64,000 nucleotides of DNA from the NCBI GenBank assembly GCA_034142505.1, contig JAWZDV010000052.1, forward strand, positions 62,001-126,000, in the 5' to 3' direction. This document shows, one piece after another, positions 51,687 to 59,473 of this stretch; the first letter of the stretch is position 1; every line of letters begins with the position of its first letter. The stretch is from Hungatella_A sp034142505 (GTDB lineage Bacteria; Bacillota; Clostridia; Lachnospirales; Lachnospiraceae). The notes under the pieces were generated by a model. The model worked only from the letters and a program-made list of their open reading frames with translations. It was not told where the DNA came from and did no database searches. The position numbers were made by a program, and so were the translations under genes.

Positions 51687-51715
51687 TTGACGAATCCATA
51701 AAATAGTAGTATGAT
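51687..51715 (+). promoter_or_regulatory. Promoter of yhfZ
   Basis: TTGACG, 17 nt, TATGAT. The predicted start point falls at the first base of operator O1. Confidence 0.75.
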
Positions 51716-51720
51716 AACAA

Positions 51721-51739
51721 TGTACAAAAAAATGTATAT
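51721..51739. promoter_or_regulatory. Candidate YhfZ operator O1
   Basis: TGTACAAAAAAATGTATAT, a pseudo-palindrome built on TGTAC..GTATA, placed at the transcription start of yhfZ. Related sites O2 and O3 lie before yhfY. Position suits autorepression. Confidence 0.6.
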
Positions 51740-51789
51740 TATGTGATTGGTTCTGTACATATCACACGAATGATAAAAGAGGAGCTGGT

Positions 51790-52707
51790 ATGGAAGACTA
51801 TCTGTTTCAAAAGACGGGAGTTGCCATCGGGCAGCTGGCTTTGGATCTGATGTCCAGGAATGTGGGGGAACGGATTCCTACGGTGTCGGAGTATCAGGAG
51901 AAATTTCATGTATCCCGGGGGACGATTCAGAATGCGTTCAAGTATTTGAAGGACAACGGGGCGGTCAGTATCCAGTACCATGGGCATCAGGGGGCGTTTC
52001 TAGAGTCCATCCATTATGGGAAGCTGCAAAACTGCTGTATCAAGAAGGAACTGCTGGGAATCATGCCGCTTCCCTATTCCACGACCTATGAAGGCTTTGC
52101 GGCCGCCATCTACGCGGCGCTTGGCGAGTTGAATTTCAATATGGCGTATGCCAGAGGGGCGGGAGGCAGAATCCGGCTGGTGGAATCCGGGACGTACCAG
52201 TTTGCGGTGGTGTCCCAGTACGCGGCAGAATATTCCATCGGGAATAACAGCGATATTGAAATCGCGCTGAACTTTGGACCGAGCAGCTTTTTGTCAAAGC
52301 ATGTGCTGCTGCTGCGGGATGGCACGAAAGAGGGCATCTGTGACGGGATGCGGGTGGCTTACGACGAGGCCTCGCTTGACCAGAGCACCATCACCCGGAG
52401 CCTGATTCAGGGGAAGCAGGTGGAGAAGGTTGCCATCAAGACCCAGAACACGGTTTCTTCCCTGCTGGACGGCACCATAGATGCCGGGGTATGGAACTAT
52501 GATGACATTATCGACAACAAGTACCGGCAGCTGAAAGTGGTACAGCTGGACGATTCGATCTACAACGACCGGTTTTCAACAGCAGTGATTGTCATTAAAA
52601 AGGGAGACGAGTACATCCGTGCCCTGCTTGAAAAATATATCAGTATCCCTTTGGTTTTAACGATTCTGAAGGAAGTAAGAGAAGGAAAACGGCTGGCAGA
52701 TTATTGA
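51790..52707 (+). CDS. yhfZ: YhfZ-type GntR-like transcriptional regulator
   Basis: 305 aa. N-terminal winged helix (GERIPTVSEYQEKFHVSRGT, IQNAFKYLKDNGAVSI) followed by a periplasmic-binding-like effector domain (LLGIMPLPYSTTYEGFAAAI, GTYQFAVVSQYAAEY), the YhfZ architecture. It precedes seven genes that match the E. coli yhf set, and three shared pseudo-palindromes mark its own and the next promoter. It probably represses the operon until a small ligand binds. GAGGAG precedes the ATG. Confidence 0.85.
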   Translation: MEDYLFQKTGVAIGQLALDLMSRNVGERIPTVSEYQEKFHVSRGTIQNAFKYLKDNGAVSIQYHGHQGAFLESIHYGKLQNCCIKKELLGIMPLPYSTTYEGFAAAIYAALGELNFNMAYARGAGGRIRLVESGTYQFAVVSQYAAEYSIGNNSDIEIALNFGPSSFLSKHVLLLRDGTKEGICDGMRVAYDEASLDQSTITRSLIQGKQVEKVAIKTQNTVSSLLDGTIDAGVWNYDDIIDNKYRQLKVVQLDDSIYNDRFSTAVIVIKKGDEYIRALLEKYISIPLVLTILKEVREGKRLADY

Positions 52708-52729
52708 TGCCAGTTGTATTCTATATCAA

Positions 52730-52747
52730 TGTACAAAATATTGTATA
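52730..52747. promoter_or_regulatory. Candidate YhfZ operator O2
   Basis: TGTACAAAATATTGTATA, a near-perfect palindrome in the yhfZ-yhfY gap. Its centre is 35 bp from that of O3. Confidence 0.65.
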
Positions 52748-52764
52748 TTACTATACCAAATCAA

Positions 52765-52782
52765 TGTACAATATTTTGTACG
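52765..52782. promoter_or_regulatory. Candidate YhfZ operator O3
   Basis: TGTACAATATTTTGTACG, the near reverse complement of O2, ending 20 nt ahead of the yhfY ATG. Pairs of such sites on nearly the same DNA face favour cooperative binding. Confidence 0.65.
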
Positions 52783-52802
52783 AAAAGAAAAGGAGGAAGC
52801 AT

Positions 52803-53162
52803 ATGGAAGAAAAGGAAGAGCTTTATGCGCGGCTGCAGATTCTGGAGGATGGAGGATTAATATCCGGGGCGGTGGCCGCATGCTGCAAAAAGGTGATTGA
52901 GCTGGCGCAGCAGGAGAAGCCCGATGTGGACGGGGAGCGGTTTGGCATGTTTGTGACCCATTTGGCCATGGCCATGCAGCGCATCCGAAACGGGGAGACG
53001 GAGATGCCCATCGACAGCCAGGTACTGGAGACGGTCAAACTGGACCCGGTGTATCCGAGGGCGGAATCATTTTCCAAAAAGATGTTTGAGGTCTGTGATG
53101 TGGAATTCACCCAGACGGAACAGGATTTTCTAAAAGTCCATCTTTGTAATCTATTCACATAA
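52803..53162 (+). CDS. yhfY: YhfY-type PRD-domain protein
   Basis: 119 aa from ATG 52803 (AGGAGG upstream). A single PTS-regulation domain (PRD) with conserved histidines in FVTHLAMAMQRI and LKVHLCNL. PRDs normally receive phosphate from the PTS to tune regulators; this one carries no DNA-binding domain, as in E. coli YhfY. Partner unknown, perhaps YhfZ. Confidence 0.82.
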   Translation: MEEKEELYARLQILEDGGLISGAVAACCKKVIELAQQEKPDVDGERFGMFVTHLAMAMQRIRNGETEMPIDSQVLETVKLDPVYPRAESFSKKMFEVCDVEFTQTEQDFLKVHLCNLFT

Positions 53163-53187
53163 AACAACTCAAAAAGGAGGTAGCGAA

Positions 53188-53550
53188 ATGAAAATTGCAA
53201 TTGGAGGCATGCAGAAGCGGGAGATGGAGGAAGCAGTCAAAAAGGCTTGTCCGGAGGCGGAGACGATTGTCACCACGGATATGGGGGCCGTGCCGATGTT
53301 GAAGGACGGAAGAGCCGATTATTATTTTGGGGCGTGTGAGAGCGGCGGAGGAGCGGCCATCTCGATCCTGATCGGATTGATGGGATATGGGAAATGCTGC
53401 ACGGTCTGCAAAAATGGCGGAAAACCAAACGAGGAGGAGATCAGGAAGTTTGTAAAAGATGGGAAGATCTGCTTTGGCATGACGGTATCCAACATTGACG
53501 GAACTGTACCGGTATTAATGAAGGTGCTGCTGGAGCAGGCGGCTGGTTAA
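53188..53550 (+). CDS. yhfU: YhfU family protein (DUF2620)
   Basis: 120 aa. Small alpha/beta protein (MKIAIGGMQKREMEEAVKKA, ADYYFGACESGGGAAISILI) with Gly-rich loops, like PTS EIIB or glycine-rich sensor folds. It directly precedes the membrane protein YhfT, and the two may form a transport unit. AAGGAGG precedes the ATG. No activity known to me. Confidence 0.82.
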   Translation: MKIAIGGMQKREMEEAVKKACPEAETIVTTDMGAVPMLKDGRADYYFGACESGGGAAISILIGLMGYGKCCTVCKNGGKPNEEEIRKFVKDGKICFGMTVSNIDGTVPVLMKVLLEQAAG

Positions 53551-53579
53551 AACATGGAGAGGAAAGGTAAGGTAAGAGT

Positions 53580-54893
53580 ATGGAATTAAACATGGTTAAT
53601 ATCATTATCGTTATGCTGGTCTGTGCAATGACGGCGTTTATGTCACATATGGGTATGGCGGTGTTCCACGATGGAATCCGTCCGGTGATTCCGGAGTACA
53701 TAGAGGGACGGATGCACCGGACAGAGATGGCCTCCATCGCCTTTGGCTTAAGCGTGGGCTTTATCGCGTCGGTGGGCATCGGGAACTCCCTGGTAACCAA
53801 TTTATTGAATCCCTGGCTGTTGTTCCTGGCAACGGATATCATCGGTATCGCGGCACCGAAAAAATGGCTGGCTCCGATTCTTGGCGCGGCCTGGGGCGCG
53901 ATCTGTCTGACTGCGATTGGCGGGGTTAATACGGTCCTTACGGGGATGCCGGTGGATTTGATTTCCGCCATGGGCGATGTAGGAGCATTTGTGGTAACTG
54001 GTTTTGCAATCTTCCCAATCATTGCCATTATCATGCAGTTTGGGATGAAAAAGGGAATCATAACCGCAGTGATCGTTTTAGTATTCCGCTTTGTCGGCCC
54101 TATGTTCTCCACCATCAGCGGGGATGCATGGACGATGATGATCGGTGTGGTTGCACTGGTTGCTCTGTGTATCATGAAGGATTCCGGGAACAAGGAGAAG
54201 GAAGCCGTCAGCGACTTGAATATTTTCTCCGAGCGTGTGGCGCGTATCCGCAAGAACCTGCCATTTTTGATGGTGACAGGAGCGCTCATTGCAGTGGCTT
54301 GTAATATTCATGTATTTGCAGGTTCCGATGTGTCCATGTTTGACTTATCCAAAGCCTATGCCATGGGAAATACGGCTGAGGCCCAGGCACTGGTTAAAAC
54401 AGTGGCTACCAATGAGTTTATGAGAGCGTTGAGTTTTATTCCGCTGATCGCCACCACCGCAGTGACCACCGGTGTTTACGGCGTGGCCGGATTTACATTT
54501 ATCTATGTGGCCGGTTATCTCTGCCCGAACCCGATTGTGGCGGCAGTTGCAGGCGCAGCGATTATTTTTGTGGAAGTGATGCTGCTTGGCCTGATTGGAA
54601 AATTCCTTGGCAACTTCCCATCCATGAGAGATGCATCCGACAATATCAGAAGTTCCATGAATACCTGTGTGGAATTCGCTCTGTTAATCGGTTCCATCAC
54701 GGCCTGCGGAACCATGGGGGCTTCCACATCGGCAGGCGCGGCCGGAGGTTTCATCATCGGAGGTATGATTTATCTGATTAATGAGATGACAGGAAGAAAG
54801 ATTATGCGTATGGCCATCGGCCCGGTTGCCGCCATTGCGACGGGACTGCTGCTGAACCTTACCTACTTAATTGGCATGACGCCGCTGGTGTAA
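53580..54893 (+). CDS. yhfT: YhfT family multi-pass membrane protein
   Basis: 437 aa, about eleven to twelve membrane segments, with conserved stretches MAVFHDGIRPVIPEYIEGRM, GIGNSLVTNLLNPW and CGTMGASTSAGAAGGFIIGG. It is the only transporter-like protein in the operon, so it is the candidate importer for the unknown yhf substrate. AAAGGTAAGG precedes the ATG. Confidence 0.84.
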   Translation: MELNMVNIIIVMLVCAMTAFMSHMGMAVFHDGIRPVIPEYIEGRMHRTEMASIAFGLSVGFIASVGIGNSLVTNLLNPWLLFLATDIIGIAAPKKWLAPILGAAWGAICLTAIGGVNTVLTGMPVDLISAMGDVGAFVVTGFAIFPIIAIIMQFGMKKGIITAVIVLVFRFVGPMFSTISGDAWTMMIGVVALVALCIMKDSGNKEKEAVSDLNIFSERVARIRKNLPFLMVTGALIAVACNIHVFAGSDVSMFDLSKAYAMGNTAEAQALVKTVATNEFMRALSFIPLIATTAVTTGVYGVAGFTFIYVAGYLCPNPIVAAVAGAAIIFVEVMLLGLIGKFLGNFPSMRDASDNIRSSMNTCVEFALLIGSITACGTMGASTSAGAAGGFIIGGMIYLINEMTGRKIMRMAIGPVAAIATGLLLNLTYLIGMTPLV

Positions 54894-54906
54894 TAGGAGG
54901 TTTCTT

Positions 54907-55818
54907 ATGATACAGACAGTAAATGGCCTGATCCGGCCGGAGGAACTGGGAATCACCATGAGCCACGAGCACCTGGCCCTGGATTTATCGCCGGTACGGG
55001 GAGATGACGATTCCAGCTTCGATGATGAGGAACAGATTGTGTCGGAGATTTTGATGGCGAAGGACTATGGCGTCCGGTCGTTTGTGGAGGTGACCTGCCG
55101 CGATATGGGGAGAGATCCTCAGAGATTGAAACGATTCAGCAGCCGGTGCGGCATCCATATTGTGGCGGCTACGGGTTATTATCTGGAACCTTATCATCCG
55201 GAATCGGTGAAACATGGCCGGGTGGAGGAACTGACGGAACAGTTTTGCAGAGACCTCCTGGAGGGGATGGACGGGACGGATATCAAAGCCGGTATCATCG
55301 GCGAGGTGGCGTCCGGCGAGCCGGAGATGGCTCCCAGTGAGGAAAAGGTGCTGATTGCCGCGGCTATGGCGGGGAAGAAGACGGGAAGAGCCGTCACCAC
55401 CCACTGCCAGCTGGGGAAACTGGCGTTAGAGCAGTCATCCCTGCTTTTGCGGTATGGCATGAACCCGGCAAAGATCATCCTGGGACATTTGGACCTTGCC
55501 AGTGACAGAAGGTATTACGAGGAGGTGCTGCGCACCGGGGTGAATATTGGATTTGACACGATTGGGAAAACGGCTTATTTAAGCGATGAACAGCGGGCGG
55601 AAAATCTGATGTGGCTGCTGGAGCGGGGATATGAGGACCGTATTGTGCTGTCCCAGGATATTTCCAGAAAATCCTATCTGTCTGCCGGTGGCCGGTACTC
55701 CGGCTATATGACGGTGATGAAGGACTTTATCCCGATGCTTGAGGCCAGGGGGCTTAAGGAGGAGACGAAGCGGAAGCTTTTGGCGGATAATCCGGCCAGA
55801 ATTTTATCGTTCGATTAA
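54907..55818 (+). CDS. php: Phosphotriesterase homology protein (Php/YhfV)
   Basis: 303 aa amidohydrolase-superfamily barrel. Metal ligands visible: H20 and H22 in TMSHEHLAL, Glu in GIIGEVASGE (where some relatives have a carboxylated Lys), His in VTTHCQLGK, His in LGHLDLASD and Asp in SQDISRKSY. Relatives are lactonases and phosphotriesterases; the natural substrate of Php is unknown. Encoded 13 bp after yhfT with AGGAGG. Confidence 0.86.
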   Translation: MIQTVNGLIRPEELGITMSHEHLALDLSPVRGDDDSSFDDEEQIVSEILMAKDYGVRSFVEVTCRDMGRDPQRLKRFSSRCGIHIVAATGYYLEPYHPESVKHGRVEELTEQFCRDLLEGMDGTDIKAGIIGEVASGEPEMAPSEEKVLIAAAMAGKKTGRAVTTHCQLGKLALEQSSLLLRYGMNPAKIILGHLDLASDRRYYEEVLRTGVNIGFDTIGKTAYLSDEQRAENLMWLLERGYEDRIVLSQDISRKSYLSAGGRYSGYMTVMKDFIPMLEARGLKEETKRKLLADNPARILSFD

Positions 55819-55840
55819 GCCGAGGGAATCGGAATGCGTT

Positions 55841-55893
55841 CGCCTGGGCAGGCGGGGTATGAATCATATTTGCCTGAACAGGCGGGCATTCAT
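55841..55893. repeat. Pair of GCCTG hairpin repeats between php and yhfS
   Basis: Two copies, 31 bp apart, of a unit with CGCCTG-GG-CAGGCG and GCCTG-AA-CAGGC hairpins, each followed by GGG and a TTCAT/TGAAT stretch. The loop differs (GG or AA) while the stem is kept. Could stabilise or pause the operon message. Confidence 0.6.
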
Positions 55894-55920
55894 AAACCAT
55901 AACGAGAGGGGAGAGACAAT

Positions 55921-57030
55921 ATGGAGTTACAGACATTTCCACTGACGCCAATGACCATCGGGGAAGCGATGGAAATGCAGTTTCGCATGGTGGACTGTAT
56001 CACCCAGGTACTGGAAGGCCATGAGATTCTGACAAGAGGAGATTTGGGAGTGGTGCCGGGACTTAACAAGCCGGATATGACAAGAAAGGCGGAGCAGGTG
56101 ATTGCCTCGTTCTTTGGAACGGAATCAAGCATGATGGTCAGGGGAGCCGGAAGCGGAGCAATCCGTCTGGGACTTCATGCCATTGCTTCCCCAGGCTCCC
56201 GGATTCTGGTTCACAGGGCGCCGATCTATCCGACTACGGCCGTTTCCATGAATATGCTGGGACTCACACCGGTGGAGGCGGATTTCAACAGCCCCAAGGA
56301 GGTGAGAAAGGTGCTTGGCGGAAACCCGGATATCAAGGGGGCCTTGATACAGTACACCAGACAGCTGCCGGAAGACCGCTATGAGCTGGACGCCGTGGCG
56401 GCCGTGATCAGGGAGACCGCCCATATTCCGATTGTGACGGATGATAATTATGCCGTGATGAAAGTGAAGCGGATCGGCGCCCAGTGCGGCGCGGACTTAT
56501 CCTGTTTTTCCGCTTTCAAACTGCTGGGACCGGAGGGGATCGGTATCATTACAGGAAAGAAAACGTACATAGACCGGTTGATCGGGGAAAATTACTCCGG
56601 AGGAATGCAGGTCCAGGGCCATGAAGCGCTGGAGGTGCTGCGGGGGCTTACCTATGCCCCTGTGGCCCTGGCCGTGCAGGCGGTTGTGGGAGAAGAGTGC
56701 GCGAAACGCCTCACCGCCGGAGAGGTGCCTGGCGTTCGTCATGCATTTGTGGCAAACGCCCAGTCCCGGGTGGTTCTGGTGGAATTGGAGGAAGAGATCG
56801 CCGAGTCTGTGTTAAAAGAGGCCGAAAAGCTGGGCGCGGCGCCCTATCCGGTGGGAGCGGAGTCGAAATATGAGCTGGCCCCCATGTTCTACCGGGTTTC
56901 GGGAACGTTCCGGGCGTCAGACCCGGCCTTAGAGCATCGAATGATCCGGATCAACCCCATGCGGGGAGGAGCAGATACCGTGATCCGAATACTAAAAGAA
57001 TCCATAGAAAGAGTGACAACATGTTTTTAG
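55921..57030 (+). CDS. yhfS: YhfS-type PLP-dependent enzyme (fold type I)
   Basis: 369 aa. Aminotransferase-like fold: PLP lysine in LSCFSAFKLLGPEGIGIITG, aspartate pocket IPIVTDDNYAVMK, phosphate contacts in MVRGAGSGAIRLGLHAIASP. Related to cysteine desulfurase/selenocysteine synthase-like enzymes. It acts on an unknown amino-bearing substrate. GAGGGGAGA precedes the ATG, and its stop overlaps yhfX by 10 nt. Confidence 0.86.
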   Translation: MELQTFPLTPMTIGEAMEMQFRMVDCITQVLEGHEILTRGDLGVVPGLNKPDMTRKAEQVIASFFGTESSMMVRGAGSGAIRLGLHAIASPGSRILVHRAPIYPTTAVSMNMLGLTPVEADFNSPKEVRKVLGGNPDIKGALIQYTRQLPEDRYELDAVAAVIRETAHIPIVTDDNYAVMKVKRIGAQCGADLSCFSAFKLLGPEGIGIITGKKTYIDRLIGENYSGGMQVQGHEALEVLRGLTYAPVALAVQAVVGEECAKRLTAGEVPGVRHAFVANAQSRVVLVELEEEIAESVLKEAEKLGAAPYPVGAESKYELAPMFYRVSGTFRASDPALEHRMIRINPMRGGADTVIRILKESIERVTTCF

Positions 57031-58178
57031 AGCAGACAGTGAAAAAGAATCCAGATTTGATTGATACAGCCATTGCCCTGCATCGCACGGGAGCCATGAT
57101 GCCGGATTCTTTTGTGGTAGACATGGATACTCTAATGGAAAATGCCGGGCACATGTTACAGACGGCAAGGGAGGCGGATATCAGGCTGTTTTTCATGCTG
57201 AAGCAGCTGGGAAGAAATCCATTTATCGCAAGAGAGCTGGTAAACGCCGGATATGAGGGAGCGGTTGTCGTCGATTTTAAAGAGGCGGATTTAATGATGA
57301 AAGCCGGAATTCCCATCAGCAATGTGGGACATCTGGTACAGGTTCCGGAATCGGAAGTGGAGCGGGTGGTGGCTTACGGGCCGGAGGTAATTACGGTTTT
57401 TTCCATGGAGAAGATCAGGTCCATCAACCGGGCGGCCGGGAAGCTTGGCCGGAAACAGGGTCTGCTGGTCCGGGTTTATGGGGAAAGGGACCATATTTAT
57501 TCCGGACAGACAGCCGGGTTTGCACTTCATGATTTGGAAGAGACCGTCAGGATGATTCAAAAAGAATGTCTTCATGTGGTGATCAAAGGGGTAACATCAT
57601 TTCCCTGTTATCTTTATGATGAAGAGCAGCAGAAGATCGCCCCAACCAGCAACCTTCAGACGGTGCTGGAAGCGGTGGAGATTCTGAAAGGAGAGGGGAT
57701 CACCTGTGAGATCGTCAACACTCCATCGGCTACCTGCGCTTACACCGTTGGCCTGATGAAACAGTACGGAGGAACCTGCGGGGAGCCGGGGCATGGACTG
57801 ACCGGAACGACGCCGATGCATGCGGCACAGGACTTGGCAGAGCGGCCCTGCGTGGTCTATGTCAGTGAGATTTCCCACAATTTTGATGGGAAAGCCTACT
57901 GTTTTGGCGGCGGACATTACCGCAGATCCCATGTGTCGAAGGCGCTTGTCGGCTCCGGCCGGGATGGCGGCAGATTTTTGGATGTGATTCCGCCGACGGA
58001 TGAGAGCATTGATTATCATTTTGGTCTCAGTGAACCGTGTGAGGTGGGGGCTGCCGTGATTATGGCTTTCCGGTATCAGATCTTTGTGACAAGAAGCGAC
58101 GTGGTGCTGGTGAAAGGCATTTCCAGTGGCAGGCCGGAAATCATTGGGATCTATGACAGTCTTGGGAGGCGGAAATGA
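57021..58178 (+). CDS. yhfX: YhfX-type alanine-racemase-fold PLP enzyme
   Basis: 385 aa. N-terminal TIM barrel with the PLP lysine in FFMLKQLGRNPFIAREL, then VVVDFKEADLMMKAG and SGQTAGFALHDLEETV. Resembles ornithine racemase-like and other fold III enzymes, so racemisation or epimerisation at an amino carbon is the likely chemistry. The C-terminal domain contains a C-F-G-G-G-H-Y-R segment. Confidence 0.85.
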   Translation: MFLEQTVKKNPDLIDTAIALHRTGAMMPDSFVVDMDTLMENAGHMLQTAREADIRLFFMLKQLGRNPFIARELVNAGYEGAVVVDFKEADLMMKAGIPISNVGHLVQVPESEVERVVAYGPEVITVFSMEKIRSINRAAGKLGRKQGLLVRVYGERDHIYSGQTAGFALHDLEETVRMIQKECLHVVIKGVTSFPCYLYDEEQQKIAPTSNLQTVLEAVEILKGEGITCEIVNTPSATCAYTVGLMKQYGGTCGEPGHGLTGTTPMHAAQDLAERPCVVYVSEISHNFDGKAYCFGGGHYRRSHVSKALVGSGRDGGRFLDVIPPTDESIDYHFGLSEPCEVGAAVIMAFRYQIFVTRSDVVLVKGISSGRPEIIGIYDSLGRRK

Positions 58179-59392
58179 GCAGAAGATTGATTGTGATAGT
58201 GCTGGACGGATTTGGAATTGGGGCGATGGAGGACGCGCGGATAGTGAGGCCGGGGGATGAGAAGGCGAATACCCTTCGGAGTATCTTAACGGATTTTCCA
58301 GACATGAAGCTGCCGGCCCTGGAGTATTTAGGCCTGATGAATGCCTACGGGGCGGAGAGTTCCTCCATGAAGCAAAATCCCGATGCCAATTACGGGAAGA
58401 TCCAGCTGATGCATGACGGGGCGGATACCTTTATGGGGCATCAGGAGATTATGGGTACACTGCCGAAGAAGCCGGAGGCCCACCCGTTCCAGGAGAAGGT
58501 GGACGCGGTAGCCAGGCATTTAAAGGAACACGGGCACAAGGTGGAGATCATCAACCGGGACGGACTCCGGTATGTGCTGGCGGATGACTATGTGACGGTG
58601 GCCGACAACCTGGAGGCAGATCTGGGGATGTGTTACAATGTAACCGCGCCCCTCGATTTCATTTCCTTTGAAAAGGAGGTGGAGATCGGCCAGCTGGTTC
58701 GGGAGGTAGTGACCGTCGGGCGGGTGATCGTCTTTGGCGGCACCGGAAACTGTATGGACGACCTCTGGAATGCGGAGGAGAGCAAACAGGGAACCTATAT
58801 CGGAATCGCCTCCTCTAAATCTAAATCCTACGAGCAGGGATACCAGTGTATTCATCTGGGATATGGCGTGGACAAAAACGTTCAGGCTCCCACCCTCCTG
58901 ACCAAAGCCGGCCACAGCGTGTCCCTGTTTGGCAAGGTGGCGGATATCGTGGCAAATGACGATGGAAAAAGTGTCTCCTGCGTGCCAACAGAACTGGTGA
59001 TGGAAGAGACAATCGAGGAGGTCCGGCTCATGAAGGAGGGCTTTATCTGCACCAATGTACAGGAGACAGACTTAGCCGGCCACTCCCAGTCCACAAAGAC
59101 CTACAAGGAAATACTAGAGACCGCGGACCGAAAACTCGGGGAAATGCTTCCGCTGCTGACAGAGGAAGACATCCTGGTGGTCATGGCGGACCACGGCAAT
59201 GATCCGCTGATCGGCCACAGCCGCCACACCAGAGAGTGCGTGCCGCTGTTGGTTTACCAAAAAGGGGTAACAGGAAAGAAACTCGGCGTCCGGCTGACTC
59301 TGTCCGATGTGGGAGCCTCCGCCTGCCGGTATTTAGGAGCGCCTGCTCCGCAGAACGGGACGCCGTTTTTGGACTTGCTGGAATGTACATGA
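58175..59392 (+). CDS. yhfW: YhfW-type phosphopentomutase-like metalloenzyme
   Basis: 405 aa, alkaline phosphatase superfamily. Metal ligands in IVLDGFGIGAMED, DTFMGHQEIMGT and VMADHGNDPLIGHSRHTRE, which give the two-metal site of DeoB-type mutases. It should move or remove a phosphate on a sugar-like substrate. Overlaps yhfX by 4 nt and ends the operon. Confidence 0.86.
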   Translation: MSRRLIVIVLDGFGIGAMEDARIVRPGDEKANTLRSILTDFPDMKLPALEYLGLMNAYGAESSSMKQNPDANYGKIQLMHDGADTFMGHQEIMGTLPKKPEAHPFQEKVDAVARHLKEHGHKVEIINRDGLRYVLADDYVTVADNLEADLGMCYNVTAPLDFISFEKEVEIGQLVREVVTVGRVIVFGGTGNCMDDLWNAEESKQGTYIGIASSKSKSYEQGYQCIHLGYGVDKNVQAPTLLTKAGHSVSLFGKVADIVANDDGKSVSCVPTELVMEETIEEVRLMKEGFICTNVQETDLAGHSQSTKTYKEILETADRKLGEMLPLLTEEDILVVMADHGNDPLIGHSRHTRECVPLLVYQKGVTGKKLGVRLTLSDVGASACRYLGAPAPQNGTPFLDLLECT

Positions 59393-59427
59393 GGGATTTG
59401 TGATAGCAGATAGAATACAGAATAGAA

Positions 59428-59470
59428 AGAGTGCGGCTCCCTATCGGGAAGGTCCGCACTCTAATTTTTT
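59428..59470 (+). terminator. Terminator of the yhf operon
   Basis: AGAGTGCGG pairs with CCGCACTCT over a 17-nt loop, then AATTTTTT. It lies between convergent genes and may serve the leftward chemoreceptor too. Confidence 0.88.
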
Positions 59471-59473
59471 CAT

